From: Helichrysum umbraculigerum
Lineage: Eukaryota > Streptophyta > Magnoliopsida > Asterales > Asteraceae
Direction: 5' to 3'
Assembly: GCA_949592205.1 (NCBI GenBank)
Contig: CATIUR010000003.1
Coordinates: 84,035,001 to 84,099,000 of the forward strand
DNA length: 64,000 bases
In this document: positions 11,391-22,208 of the stretch, piece after piece
How positions within the stretch are numbered: position 1 is the first letter of the stretch
Layout: every line of letters begins with the position of its first letter
The notes under the pieces: model-generated
The model's database searches: none
What the model was told of the DNA's origin: nothing
What the model saw: the letters and a program-made list of their open reading frames with translations, nothing else
Program-made: the position numbers and the translations under genes

Positions 11391-11402
11391 GCTCTGATAC
11401 CA
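11391..11402 (-). promoter_or_regulatory. Primer binding site of copia A (tRNA-Met)
   Basis: The plus strand reads GCTCTGATACCA, i.e. TGGTATCAGAGC on the minus strand, three bases downstream of the LTR end. This fixes the element as minus-strand and 11406-11827 as its 5' LTR. Confidence 0.9.
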
Positions 11403-11405
11403 CTT

Positions 11406-11827
11406 TGATAGCCCTACGGATCACGAATCACAACTAGAACAAATATAACTTGCGCGGAATACAAGTTATATAACACGAGATATGAATTAGAGAACAAGAA
11501 CAAGAAGTATTTGATCAAACTTGCTTTTGTATTTCACTGAAAACAGAGAGAACTCTGTGAGAATAGTTACAAAAGACTTAGCTCAAAATGACCTAACAAA
11601 AGCCAAATATATAGACTTGATACAAAAGCTTATGCGACAATAACTTGAATGAGTTGACTTAGTCAACTCCGACAATACTATTGTCGGAGTGTACAAACCG
11701 TGCGTCAATACTATTCACGCAACAACTAATTAAACCGACAATGACCAAATCTTATTGTCGCAATAACAAAATACTTAGACAAAATACAAAAACAGATAAA
11801 TCAAGCTTTAGACATTTTGCTCCAACA
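11406..11827 (-). repeat. 5' LTR of copia A (422 bp)
   Basis: On the minus strand it runs from TGTTGGAGCAAA (11827) to GGGCTATCA (11406). The limits rest on TG...CA ends, the adjoining primer site, and the abrupt change to transposase coding sequence at 11828. The partner LTR is outside the window, so the 5' limit cannot be confirmed by comparison. Confidence 0.8.
11604..11690 (-). promoter_or_regulatory. Two perfect palindromes upstream of a TATA box in LTR A
   Basis: A 25-bp perfect palindrome (ACTCCGACAATA, central C, then its inverse) spans 11666-11690. A 19-bp perfect palindrome (GAGTTGACT, central T, then its inverse) spans 11651-11669 and overlaps it by four bases. On the minus strand they lie about 36 bp upstream of CTATATATTTGG (11604-11615), a TATA box. 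Promoter role is inferred from position. Confidence 0.65.
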
Positions 11828-14190
11828 GATACATCCATCGAAAGCATACCGGACCACATAATTTTACCTCCCTAGTTAGGTGCAAAGTCAAATGGACCAT
11901 AATATCAAAAAATGAGGGAGGAAAGAACTTTTCGAGTAGGCAGAGTGTGACACAAAGTTCTTCTTGCATCTTGTCTACTTCATCTAATATGATTTCCTTG
12001 CTACATATTGATTTTAAAAAAAAAAAAAAAAGAAAAACCTGATGATAGCATATCGTGTGGGTTGGTGCATGATTGACCATATTGCAATGGGAAAAAACTC
12101 TTGCATTAGCATGTGATAGTCATGTGATTTATGCCCGATGAGCTTCCTATCTTTTAGGCTGACTAAACACGAGAAATTTGAACAGTATCCTTGAGGTACC
12201 CTGATGTTGTATAACGTTTGAAAAAAGATATCTTTTTCGGCATTCGTTAATGTGTGACCTGCTGGAGGTAGTACTGTTTTGTCTCCGTCTTTCCTAGCAA
12301 ATAACTCTGGTTTATCTATCCCCAATTCTACCAGATCCAATCGCGCATTCTCTCCATCTTTCGTCTTTCCCGGAACATTTAGCAAAGTTCTGACTAGACT
12401 CTCACCAACATTCTTCTCTATATGCATGAAATCAATACAATGTTGAACTTCATTATGCCTCCAATACTTAATCTTTCGATACCAAATGTTAAATTTCTTC
12501 CAGTACGCACCATCTTGTTCATTTACTTGACTGGAACTACCATCTTCATTTCCCCTTTTCCTTTTGTGCTTTTGGATCTTCCCACCTATGCCTCTCGTAT
12601 CTTTCAGGTTTTCTGATGCCTTTTTGTTAATTGGTCGTTTTACCCTTCCCCACTTATTTTCAATATGTTTGACCTCGTTGTATATTTCTTCCCCGGTCTT
12701 TGGAATTGGAGACGGGCGGAATTCTTGTTTTCCATTAAACGCCTTCTTTTGCTTCCTGAACGCTTGGGTATATGGTAGATATCTTCTGTGACCCACATAA
12801 CTCTGCTTGGATGACGCAGGAAGTCTAACACAATCTGTATTTTGCCCACATACTACACAACCTTTGAATCCACTAATTGGGCAGCCACATAAAGTACCAA
12901 GTGCAGGGTAATCATTTATTGTCCATAACACAACCGCCCGTAGCCTAAAGATTTGTTTTGTGAAAGCATCATATGAATCGACCCCTGTATCGAATAAGGT
13001 TTGCAGATCATCAACCAACGGTTCTAAAAAACATCGATGTCATTTCTCGGGCATCCAGGTATCAACACAGAAAGCATTATAAACTTTCTTTTCATACACA
13101 ACCATGGAGGAAGGTTGTAAACGACCGTTAAAACTGGCCATACACTGTGATGCCTATTTCCTCTGTTGATGTCAACACCATCAGCCGATATTCCTAGCCT
13201 TAGATTTCTTGGATCGTTAGCAATTTCGGGGAATTTTGTATCTATGGTACGCCATGCCTGTGAATCTGCGGGGTGGCGTAACACACCATCTGTTTTCCTC
13301 CTTGTCGCGTGCCATCTTAAATCTTCTGAGATACTTTCTATCCTAAAGAGACGTTGCATTCTTGGTATGATTGGAAAATACCACATTACCTTTGCTGGAA
13401 TTTTATCGTACACTTTATTTGTCTTCTTATCCAGCTTCCATCTTGATGTCCCACAAGTTCGACACACAGTCGATTCCTCATCCTCCTTCCGATAAAGAAG
13501 GCAGTTGTTTATACATACATCTATTTTTTTGTATCCTGACCCCATCAATTTCATAATTTTTTTTGCCTGATAAGTTTTTTCCGGCAGTTCGTTACCATCA
13601 GGTAGCATCTTCTTCAACAAAACTAGTAATTTAGTAAAGAACTTATCAGAACAGCCATACTTACTCTTCAAGTTGAGTAGTTGAACAGTTGCAGACAACT
13701 TTGTGAAGTCAGGACATCCTTTGTAAAGCGGTTTCTCTACGTCTGATAGTAGTTCTAGAAACTTGGCATGGTCATCGGGATCCTCATCATCAAAATTATC
13801 TTTTGCTGCATTCACCATTTCCACTGTTTCTGGGCCATCTGTTGGAATGTCTGAATCAAAATCTGGCTGTGTGTCAACGAAATCTGTTGTTCCATTCTGA
13901 TGTTCCACGGCACTTAATGGTGGCTCATCCTTTTCTCCATGTTTAGTCCACTTTGTGTAGTTTAGATCAATGCCATGACTGATTAGATGGAAATGCACTT
14001 CCTCCACTTTACGCACTACATGGTTTAAACATTTGGTACATGGACATGGGATTTCAACATGTTGATTATTACCTTGTGGGTCGATGTTAGTCATCTTCTT
14101 CAAGTTGTCTAATGCATAATCAATAAATGTTGTTACTCCATCTCTATAAGGTCGATTCATCCTGTTTGTTCCCATCCAAGACTTGTCCAT
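11828..14190 (-). pseudogene. CACTA (En/Spm) transposase, TNP2 type, broken
   Basis: Read leftwards from ATG 14190. An N-terminal transposase-associated zinc-binding region (PCPCTKCLNH, then HFHLISHGI) covers about residues 1-85. The Transposase_21 domain follows (CRTCGTSRWK, LRWHATRR, DGVDINRGNR, then GCPISGFKGCVVCG), and then the start of the DUF4218 region (PPSFFDIMVHL...LCGPVCFRWMY). The frame breaks twice, both in homopolymers: a T-run on the coding strand at 13026-13031 lacks one base, and a T tract at 12016-12030 puts the reading out of phase. Copia A then truncates it at 11828. The family cuts and pastes CACTA elements. The rest should lie left of the window. Confidence 0.9.
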
Positions 14191-14344
14191 TGTAGGGTAT
14201 GATTCTTTGATTAGTGGTGTACGGCGTGTTTTGCAGATAATTAGGGTTTGAAATTTAAAAGAACCATTTAATTAAGTAAATTAGGGGAATTATATAAAGT
14301 AACCTTCATACAACTTAAAATGGATACGTTACAGAAAAATAAAC
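14191..14344. other. Upstream of the CACTA transposase, nothing specific
   Basis: AT-rich sequence between the transposase ATG and the SINE-like piece. It may hold the transposase 5' UTR and promoter; I see no clear TATA box or terminal repeat. Confidence 0.4.
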
Positions 14345-14452
14345 AAAAACAGTATGTGCTTGAGTGGTTTTCTTGAGTTGTGTAACACAATATGGTGGCT
14401 ACCAGCTAACCCTGTGTTCGAATCTAGGCTATAGCAGTTTTTTTTTTTTTTT
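14345..14452 (+). repeat. SINE-like or tRNA-derived fragment
   Basis: GTGCTTGAGTGG at about 14356-14367 resembles a Pol III A box. GTTCGAATCT at 14416-14425 matches a B box (GTTCGANNC). The piece ends in a run of about 17 T. Spacing of about 50 bp between boxes fits tRNA-derived SINEs, several plant families of which end in short T runs. I found no clear target duplication. Confidence 0.45.
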
Positions 14453-14480
14453 TAATTTCATTAGCCTTCTATTTAAATAA

Positions 14481-14482
<2 letters not shown>

Positions 14483-14557
<75 letters not shown>
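14483..14557. repeat. (TA)n microsatellite, about 75 bp
   Basis: Uninterrupted TA dinucleotide tract. The frame across it, reading isoleucine-tyrosine repeats, is not a gene. Confidence 0.98.
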
Positions 14558-14560
<3 letters not shown>

Positions 14561-14563
<3 letters not shown>

Positions 14564-15282
14564 CACCGTCATTTAATTGTGTCACATACGCCAGTAACAA
14601 ACTTAGGATATAATAATACAACTTATCCTAAGTTTAAGTATACAACTTATACTAAGGTTATAATACAACTTAGGATATAATGAATTCATCATTTAATTTG
14701 TAATGAAATGATTTAATTATGTCAACTTATACTAAGTTTATAATACAAACTTAGGATATAATAATACAACTTATCCTAAGTTTAATTATAGTAGCTCGCT
14801 TCAAACTAAACGCCGTCATTTAATTGTGTCACATACGCCAATAACAAACTTAGGATATAATAATACAACTTATCTTAAGTTTAAGTATACAACTTATACT
14901 AAGGTTATAATACAACTTAGAATATAATGAATTCATCATTTAATTTGTAATGAAATGATTTAATTATGTCAACTTATACTAAGTTTAATTATAGTAGCTC
15001 GCTTCAAACTAAGCGCCGTCATTTAATTGTGTCACATACGCCAATAACAAACTTAGGATATAATAATACAACTTTTCCTAAGTTTAAGTATACAACTTAT
15101 ACTAAGGTTATAATACAACTTAGGATATAATGAATTCATCATTTAATATGTAATGAAATGATTTAATTATGTCAACTTATACTAAGTTTATAATACAAAC
15201 TTAGGATATAATAATACAACTTATTCTAAGTTTAATTATAGTAGTTCGCTTCAAACTAAACGCCGTCATTTAATTGTGTCAC
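14561..15282. repeat. Tandem array, unit about 247 bp, units 1-3 and start of unit 4
   Basis: Units start at 14561, 14808, 15011 and 15258 with AA(A/G)C(A/G)CCGTCATTTAATTG. Units 1 and 3 are 247 bp; unit 2 is 203 bp and lacks one internal block. Each unit holds CTTAGGATA and its inverse TATCCTAAG in short hairpin-capable pairs. Element C is inserted in unit 4, which resumes at 35479. The array could be the subterminal region of the CACTA element whose transposase lies beside it (inference). Confidence 0.85.
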
Positions 15283-16856
15283 TGATGTGCGGAAAGTATA
15301 TGCAATTATAATAACAAGTTTAAATTAAGGAAATATTAAATAATACTATCACACAATTCAGGCAAGATTGACCCGTTCATGTAATATAGCTTAATAAGTA
15401 AGTCCAAATTCGAACACAAGGAACACAAGAAACGTGATTATTATTTATAACTAATTATCTATTTATTCTAATTACAGATATTTACAATTATAATACAAAT
15501 AAATACAAAGGATCCAATTTATAATAATCTACAAGATAAGGGGGACGTTTTAGTTCCGAACGAACATATTTATATTTATATTTTTGATACAGATTCTAAT
15601 AGATAAGTTTTAAGAAACAACTTAGGTATACTCAATTGGATAAAAGATTATAATTATTTAAACTATTATTTATTAAACTTATTATATGTATTAATGTCTA
15701 TTTGCTTTGTTGGCTATTATTATTGGTGATTTACTAATGTAGAAAATCACTTAGGGTTAAGTCAAATCCTCATCATAGCAACACAATCATAAGGTAACGC
15801 AAAGTGTTACTAATTAATACGATCTATCATCAATTTATTATACAATTTCTATGGTTAGGCTTGAATCGCAGTATTACTTTATATTAATGATTCATTATTA
15901 GTTTATCGCATAAAGTTAAGATCAAAACATAAACATAATTACTTAATTTATATAAACAGTTTATGGTCATCCTAGTTTAATATAAATCAGTCTAATTATG
16001 TCAAGAATAATCACTAAAATATCATAATAAAGACAATTCTTGTATAATAAACATTCAATAATATAGTTCCAACATAAACATATAATTCAAATAATAAACT
16101 CAATAAACATTCATTCAAACAATTATAATGAGAACCTAATTCACAATTAAATAAAATAAACAATATCATAAATAACTCAATAAGGTTATTAAAGTTACAA
16201 GGATAAAGAAATCGAACCAATTGACGAACTAGCTTTTCCTAGGGTTAAAAAGCTTCAAACCCTAGCTCTTTAACCTCCAAAATCGCACCTAAAGTCGACC
16301 TAAAACCCTAACTTTCGGTTTTAGTATTCTTGAATTGTATATGGTTTAAGCTGATTTGAGCCTCTATTTATAGTTTTCAAAACCGACCTCCCAACCGCCG
16401 GTTCGGTATTCCAACCGCCGGTTGGAGTAATTTGTATCCGGGTCCAACTCCACGTGTCTGCACCGCCTCTAAACCCAAATGCCCAACCGTCGGTTGGTTA
16501 ATCCAACCGCCGGTTGAATGTAAATTCCAGAATATTCTAATTTCGGGCTTGGGCTTAATTTTTGGACTATTAATCTTCATATCCGGACTTCTTTGTTTTC
16601 TTGGCCCAATTCTTTATTTTAATACTTTTGGTCTTCATTTCTTCAAGGTTTAAGCTCCTTTTTCTTCATTTCTTTATTTCCTTCATTTTCTTTCAGTTTC
16701 GGATTCGTTTTTGCTCCTTTTTCTTCAATCTTTAATTAAAATACATTTCTGCAAATATTAACAAAATAAGTATCTAAAATCATATAAATGCACCAAAATG
16801 TATATAAATATAGGGACAAATTACTATAAAATATACTATCTATTTGATGCTTATCA
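15283..16856 (-). repeat. 3' LTR of Athila-like C (1574 bp)
   Basis: It begins TGATGTGCGG and ends TTATCA on the plus strand, matching the right copy apart from the MITE and small indels, such as an extra block near 16032. Its palindrome cluster (16391-16516) has two mutated copies, and its TATA box is at 16364-16373. Confidence 0.93.
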
Positions 16857-18273
16857 AATATCCCCACACTTAAGTTCTGCTTTTCCTCAAGTAGAAAACT
16901 GAATAAAATTTAAAAAATAAGCATCAAGCTAATATTTAAGAATCAGAATACCAATACTAAAAATCTGTTTCATACACTAAAAATTTAAACAATTTAATTA
17001 ACATGGATAACTATAATGTATAAATAAAAATTATTATTATTTGTGTAATATATAGCTCATGAATGATTACTAATATATTTGTCCACTTTAAAAAATCTAT
17101 ACTCATATTTCTTAATACACCTTTATTGTTAGTATGTATATTACTTATGATTTCCATATATGATATACCTTTAAATTTAATTATACAATTTTCTTTTCTA
17201 TTCCAATTAAATATATGAAATACATTTATAAGAATCAAGACATTGGTGACAGGTCTGCATTTTCATGCAACAGAGCGACATAACTTGATTCAGGTTTAAG
17301 CAAAACCATACTTGGTCAAACCATTTTGGCGACCTTGTTAGGTATCTTTTATTTTTAAGACTTTTCAAGTACTTTTAACTTGCCTTTGCTTAATTTTTAA
17401 GTATATATTAATAGAAACCAGGTCTATACTTTCGTATAACAGAGGAAACCATCAATATATACCCCCAAATGTACTCACATAAGTAAAAAGATATAAAATT
17501 ATTGCATAACAAATTTAAAAATTAAGACTTTTATGTCATACATCATATTATGTATCATAAAATAATAAACAAGTTATTTTATTAATTTATTAAAATTCAG
17601 AAATCTTCATATAGATTGCATATTAGTACATCATATCATATAACTATATATTACTTCCTTTATTAAGTAGCTTACGTTATATATACAAAACAGTTAATCC
17701 ACATTAAAGTCTAAACATTTAAATACAAAACAAAACTTTTAACAAAAGTATTCCAACTAATAAATACTTAGTTATTAACTTAAAATTTAAATTTTCAAAA
17801 ATTTTAAGACAAGACAAACTTAATTATTTAATTAAAGAAATTCTTTTTCTTACGAACCCTATCCCCACACTTAAATTATACAATGCCCTCATTGTATAAA
17901 AATTGATAAACAAAAGTGAGTAAGGGAAAGAAAAATAGAACAGAAAAACTCCCCAAACTGAAATTATAAATTTCATCATCGGCTAAAAATCTGCTTGGTT
18001 GATTCCTTCATCTCTTGAAAAATAATATACAACATCCACACTTTCGTAGTTAATCACGATTGCATTTAGCATATGCAATAAGCCTTTAAACCCCTCGGTA
18101 TCCCAAGTGGACGAGTTATAGTCTCGTGAGGGTTTCCAGTGAACACACCCACAAAGTTCTTACCTGAAAATAGAAATATAAAAAGAAAAACATAACATAT
18201 AAAAATAAACATGGGTTGTCTCCCAAGAAGCACTTTTGTTTAAATGTCGGTAAGTTCGACATTATCTTATAAC
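16857..18273 (-). other. 3' region of C between integrase and LTR, no env-like ORF
   Basis: It is AT-rich with many stops. Two copies of ATCCCCACACTTAA (plus strand) lie at 16861-16874 and 17861-17874. The first adjoins the LTR and is the polypurine tract (AGTGTGGGGAT on the minus strand). Athila elements often carry an env-like gene here; I see none. TGGGTTGTCTCCCAAGAAGC at about 18210-18230 has a counterpart in element D near 26883. Confidence 0.6.
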
Positions 18274-21200
18274 TTATCCTTCCAAAGTTATATCTGAAAT
18301 ATTCTCAATTACATTATCTTCATAATATTTCTTCAAACGATGTCCATTAACTGTAAAAATAGTTCCATCAAAAGCTATCAAATCCACACTCCCATTTGTA
18401 TGAACTTGGTGAATAACAAACGGTCCGCTCCATCTGGATTTCAATTTACCCGGAAATAACCGAATACGTGAATTGTACAAAAGCACACGTTCCCCAGCAA
18501 CAAACTCTTTATTTCCTCTAAGTCTTGCATCGTGCCATTTCTTCGTTCTTTCTTTATAAAACCTTGAATTTTCATAAGCATTCCAACGAAGCTCATCTAA
18601 CTCATGTAACTGTAAAAGCGATGCTTACCAACTTCATCGATATCCATGTTGCATTCTCTAAGTGCCCAATATGCTTTGTGTTCTATTTCCACTGGTAAAT
18701 GACAAGCTTTCCCATAAATTAATCTATACGGAGTACAACCTGTAGGTGTTTTAAAAGCTGTCCTATACGCCCAAAGTGCATCATCTAACTTTTCCGACCA
18801 ATCTTTTCTGTTAGAACCAACAGAACGTTCCAAAATACATTTTAATGCACGATTGGTATTTTCAACATGTCCACTAGTCTGTGGATGATAAGGTGTAGCA
18901 AATCGATGACTTACTCCATACCGTTTTAATACTTTCTCTAATTGAGTATTACAAAAATGAGTACCGCGATCACTAATCAACGCTCTGGGAGTTCCAAATC
19001 TTGAAAATAATTGTTTAAGAAATTTCACCACAACTCTTGCATCATTCGTAGGTAATGCCTTTGCCTCAGCCCATTTAGAAACATAATCCACAGCTAGTAA
19101 TATATACTTATTATCGTGACTCATAGGAAATGGTCCCATAAAATCAATACCCCAAACATCAAAAATTTCACAAACCTGTATACTATTTTGTGGCATTTCA
19201 TCACGTTTAGAAATGTTCCCAGCTCTTTGGCAAGAATCACAATTCCTAACAAATGCATATGTATCTTTAAAAATCGTAGGCCAATAAAAACCTGCATCAA
19301 ATATTTTCTTTGCAGTGTAACTTGGTCCATTATGTCCTCCTACTGGTCCTTCATGACAATGCTTTATAATCTGTTGAGCTTCTTTACCATCTACACATCT
19401 TCTAATTATGCCATATGCACAGTATCTGAAAAGAAATGGATCTTCCCAAAAATAATACTTTAAATCAGAAAAGAATTTCTTCCTCTTCTGATAATCCATC
19501 CTTGGTAAAATTTTAGTAACCACATAATTTGCATAATTCGCAAACCAAGGTATCTCTTTCATTTCTTGTACTATCATAAGTTTCTCATCCGGAAATGAAT
19601 CTTGAATTTCCTCTTCATCTAATGCTTCCAACTTTGGATTTTCTAACCTTGACAAATGATCAGCTGCGACATTTTCAGCTCCTTTCTTATCCTTGATTTC
19701 AATATCAAATTCCTGCAATAAAAGAATCAATCGCAATAAACGAGGGCGGGCATCCTGCTTATTAAACAAATACTTCAAAGCAGAATGGTCAGTATAAACC
19801 ACAGTTTTAGTTAAGACAAGATATGAACGAAATTTATCGAAAGCAAAAACCACTGCCAGAAGTTCCTTTTCCGTAGTTGTGTAATTTTCCTGAGCATCTG
19901 TTAATGTCTTACTGGCATAATAGATTGGCTTAAACTTTTTATCAATTCTCTGCCCTAAAACAGCTCCAACCGCATAATCACTAGCATCACACATTAATTC
20001 AAAAGGTAGATTCCAATTTGGACCTGTCATAACTGGAGCAGATACTAACTTTTCTTTTAATGTATCAAATGATTGTTTGCATTTGTCTGTAAATTCAAAC
20101 TTTGCATCTTTTTCCAACAAATGATTCCATGGTCTTGCTATTTTTGAAAAATCTGGTATAAATCTCCGATAAAATCCAGCGTGTCCTAGAAAACTTCTTA
20201 TTCCTTTTACATTTGTAGGATAAGGTAATTTTGAAATAGCTTCAATCTTCGTTTGATCTACCTCAATTCCTATTTTGGATATTTTATGACCTAAAACAAT
20301 TCCTTCTCTAACCATAAAGTGACATTTTTCCCAGTTAAGAACTAAATTTGCCCCTTCACATCTCTGCAACATCTTCTGTAAATTCTTTAAACAAGAATCA
20401 AATGAATCACCAAATACCGAAAAATCGTCCATAAAAACTTCCATGAAATCTTCTACCATATCATGAAATATTGCGATCATGCAACGCTGAAATGTAGCTG
20501 GTGCATTACATAAACCAAACGGCATCCTTCTATAAGCAAACGTACCAAACGGACAAGTAAATGTTGTTTTGTCTTGATCTTCGGCCGCAATTGGTATTTG
20601 AAAATATCCTGAAAATCCATCCAGAAAACAATAGAACTCTTTTACTGCTAGCCTTTCTATCATTTGATCAATAAATGGTAATGGAAAATGATCTTTCCTA
20701 GTAGCATCATTTAATTTCCTATAATCAATGCAAACTCTCCATCCCGTTACCGTCCTTGTTGGTATCAAATCATTCTTCTCATTTGGTATAACCGTTATTC
20801 CGCCTTTCTTTGGTACAACATGTACTGGACTTACCCATGGACAATCTGAAATAGGATAGATTAATCCTGAATCCAGCAATTTAATGATTTCTTTCCTGAC
20901 AACGTCTTTAACATTAGGATTCAATCTTCTTAAAGGTTGTACGACTGGCTTAAAATCTTTTTCCATCAAGATTTTATGAGTACAGTATGTAGGACTGATT
21001 CCCTTAATATCTGTGATTTTCCATGCTATTGCTTGTTTATGCTGTTTAAGAACCTGAACCAATCGTTCTTTTTCTGCTTTTGACAATTTTGAAGATATTA
21101 TAACTGGTAAGTCTGATGTTCCTTGTAAATAAGCATATTCCAAATGTGCTGGTAGCTCTTTAAGTTCCAACTGTGGTGGTTCTTCAATAGATGTCTTGAT

Positions 21201-22208
21201 CTCAAATATCTCTTCTTTAAAACAAGGAATATTGTTCACAGAATATGGTATCAATTCTTGGTTAATAATTTTAGCAACTGGCTGTATTGTTTCCTCTTCA
21301 AGATGTTGTTGAATAACCACGGTTGCTTCTTCCAAATCTTCATCTTCCTCTAATAACTTATCAAATTCTGCTAAATCCCTTGCAGTGTCAAACTCTTCAG
21401 TCCATCCATTAAGAATTCCTATATCTGCTTGATCTTTTCCCAAAAAATCTTGAAAAGAAGAACTATCCATATATTCATATGAATTTAAATAATAACAAGT
21501 ATCATCCACATAATCAGGAAATTTCATGGAGTTATTAACATCAAAAAAAATTTATCATTTCCTAACCTCATGGTAATTTTTCTATTAAAAACATCTATTA
21601 GGGCATGTGTAGTTGCTAAAAATGGTCTTCCTAATATAATAGGGACTTTATGGTCTTCTACCATATTTAACAAAATCACATGGAAAAACAAATTTATCAA
21701 CTTTAATTAAAACATTTTCAACTATTCCCCTAGGATATTGCACAGATCGGTCAGCTAATTCAATACACATACGAATAGGTTTTGGTTCTCCTAATCCTAA
21801 ACGCATATAAAGAGTATATGGCATTAATGAAATACTAGCACCTACATCTGCTAATGCATTTTCAATAGTAATTTCACCAATTTTGCAAGGTATAGTAATA
21901 CTCCCTGGATCTTTGACTTTTGGAGGTAGCTTATTCTGCATTATTGCTGAGCATCTCGCATTCATAGTCACCTTTGTCACATTATCCAGTTTACTTTTGT
22001 TAGTCAGTAGCTCCTTAAGATATTTTGCATACTTAGGCATTTGAGCTATAGCTTCAACAAAAGGAATATTAATATGAAGTTGTTTTAGATTTTCCAGAAA
22101 TTTGTGGTATTGTTCATCTTCTTTGTCCTTCCTCAAAGCAGCTGGATATGGAAGTATGGGTGTATAGTCTTTGATTACTTCTTTAACCTTATTTTCTCCA
22201 ATGCTCTT
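18274..22208 (-). pseudogene. pol: Protease-RT-RNase H-integrase of C, frameshifted, gag missing
   Basis: Read leftwards. The segment opens inside Gag at the junction with D. The protease (ADVGAS active site) is near 21850. RT has VFMDDFSVFG near 20420-20440. RNase H (CDAS) is near 19985. The integrase HHCC region lies at about 19365-19220, with DDE residues near 19135, 18975 and 18850, and an integrase tail at 18617-18274. Breaks: lost bases after the protease, giving a stop at 21648-21650; an A-run (plus strand) at 21543-21550 one base short; and another A-run at 18614-18617 one base short. The sequence type (FHDM/FMDDFSVFG, LPFIDQMIERL) is Athila. It copied the element RNA and integrated it when intact. 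Confidence 0.9.

Larger units (their letters stand above)
1..11827 (-). mobile_element. Copia-type LTR retrotransposon A, 5' part, split by element B
   Basis: The strand and limits come from one LTR (11406-11827), a tRNA-Met primer site beside it (11391-11402), a repetitive leader and a gag frame reading leftwards from 10619. Element B sits inside gag. No pol or second LTR of A is in the window, so those parts lie left of position 1. The LTR begins TGTTGG and ends TATCA on the minus strand and abuts CACTA transposase coding sequence, so A inserted into that gene. The flanking bases on the right are GATAC (11828-11832), and the matching target duplication should lie outside the window. The gag carries stops and frameshifts, so this copy is dead. 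Confidence 0.85.

Noticed and set aside
12001..12038. A 38-bp GT...AG interval in the CACTA transposase that could be an intron
   Set aside because: It is too short for a plant intron. The T-run plus the following KSICSK reading in another frame matches the usual coding sequence of the family, so a homopolymer frameshift explains it better.
14216..14235. TTAGTG near the transposase start as a CACTA terminal repeat
   Set aside because: It lies about 20 bp from the ATG, leaving no room for a promoter or subterminal repeats, and no matching end was found.
14480..14680. ORF over the (TA)n tract
   Set aside because: Isoleucine-tyrosine repeat from a microsatellite; not a gene.
16857..18273. An env-like gene in element C, expected in some Athila elements
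   Set aside because: No open frame of meaningful length or transmembrane pattern on the minus strand.
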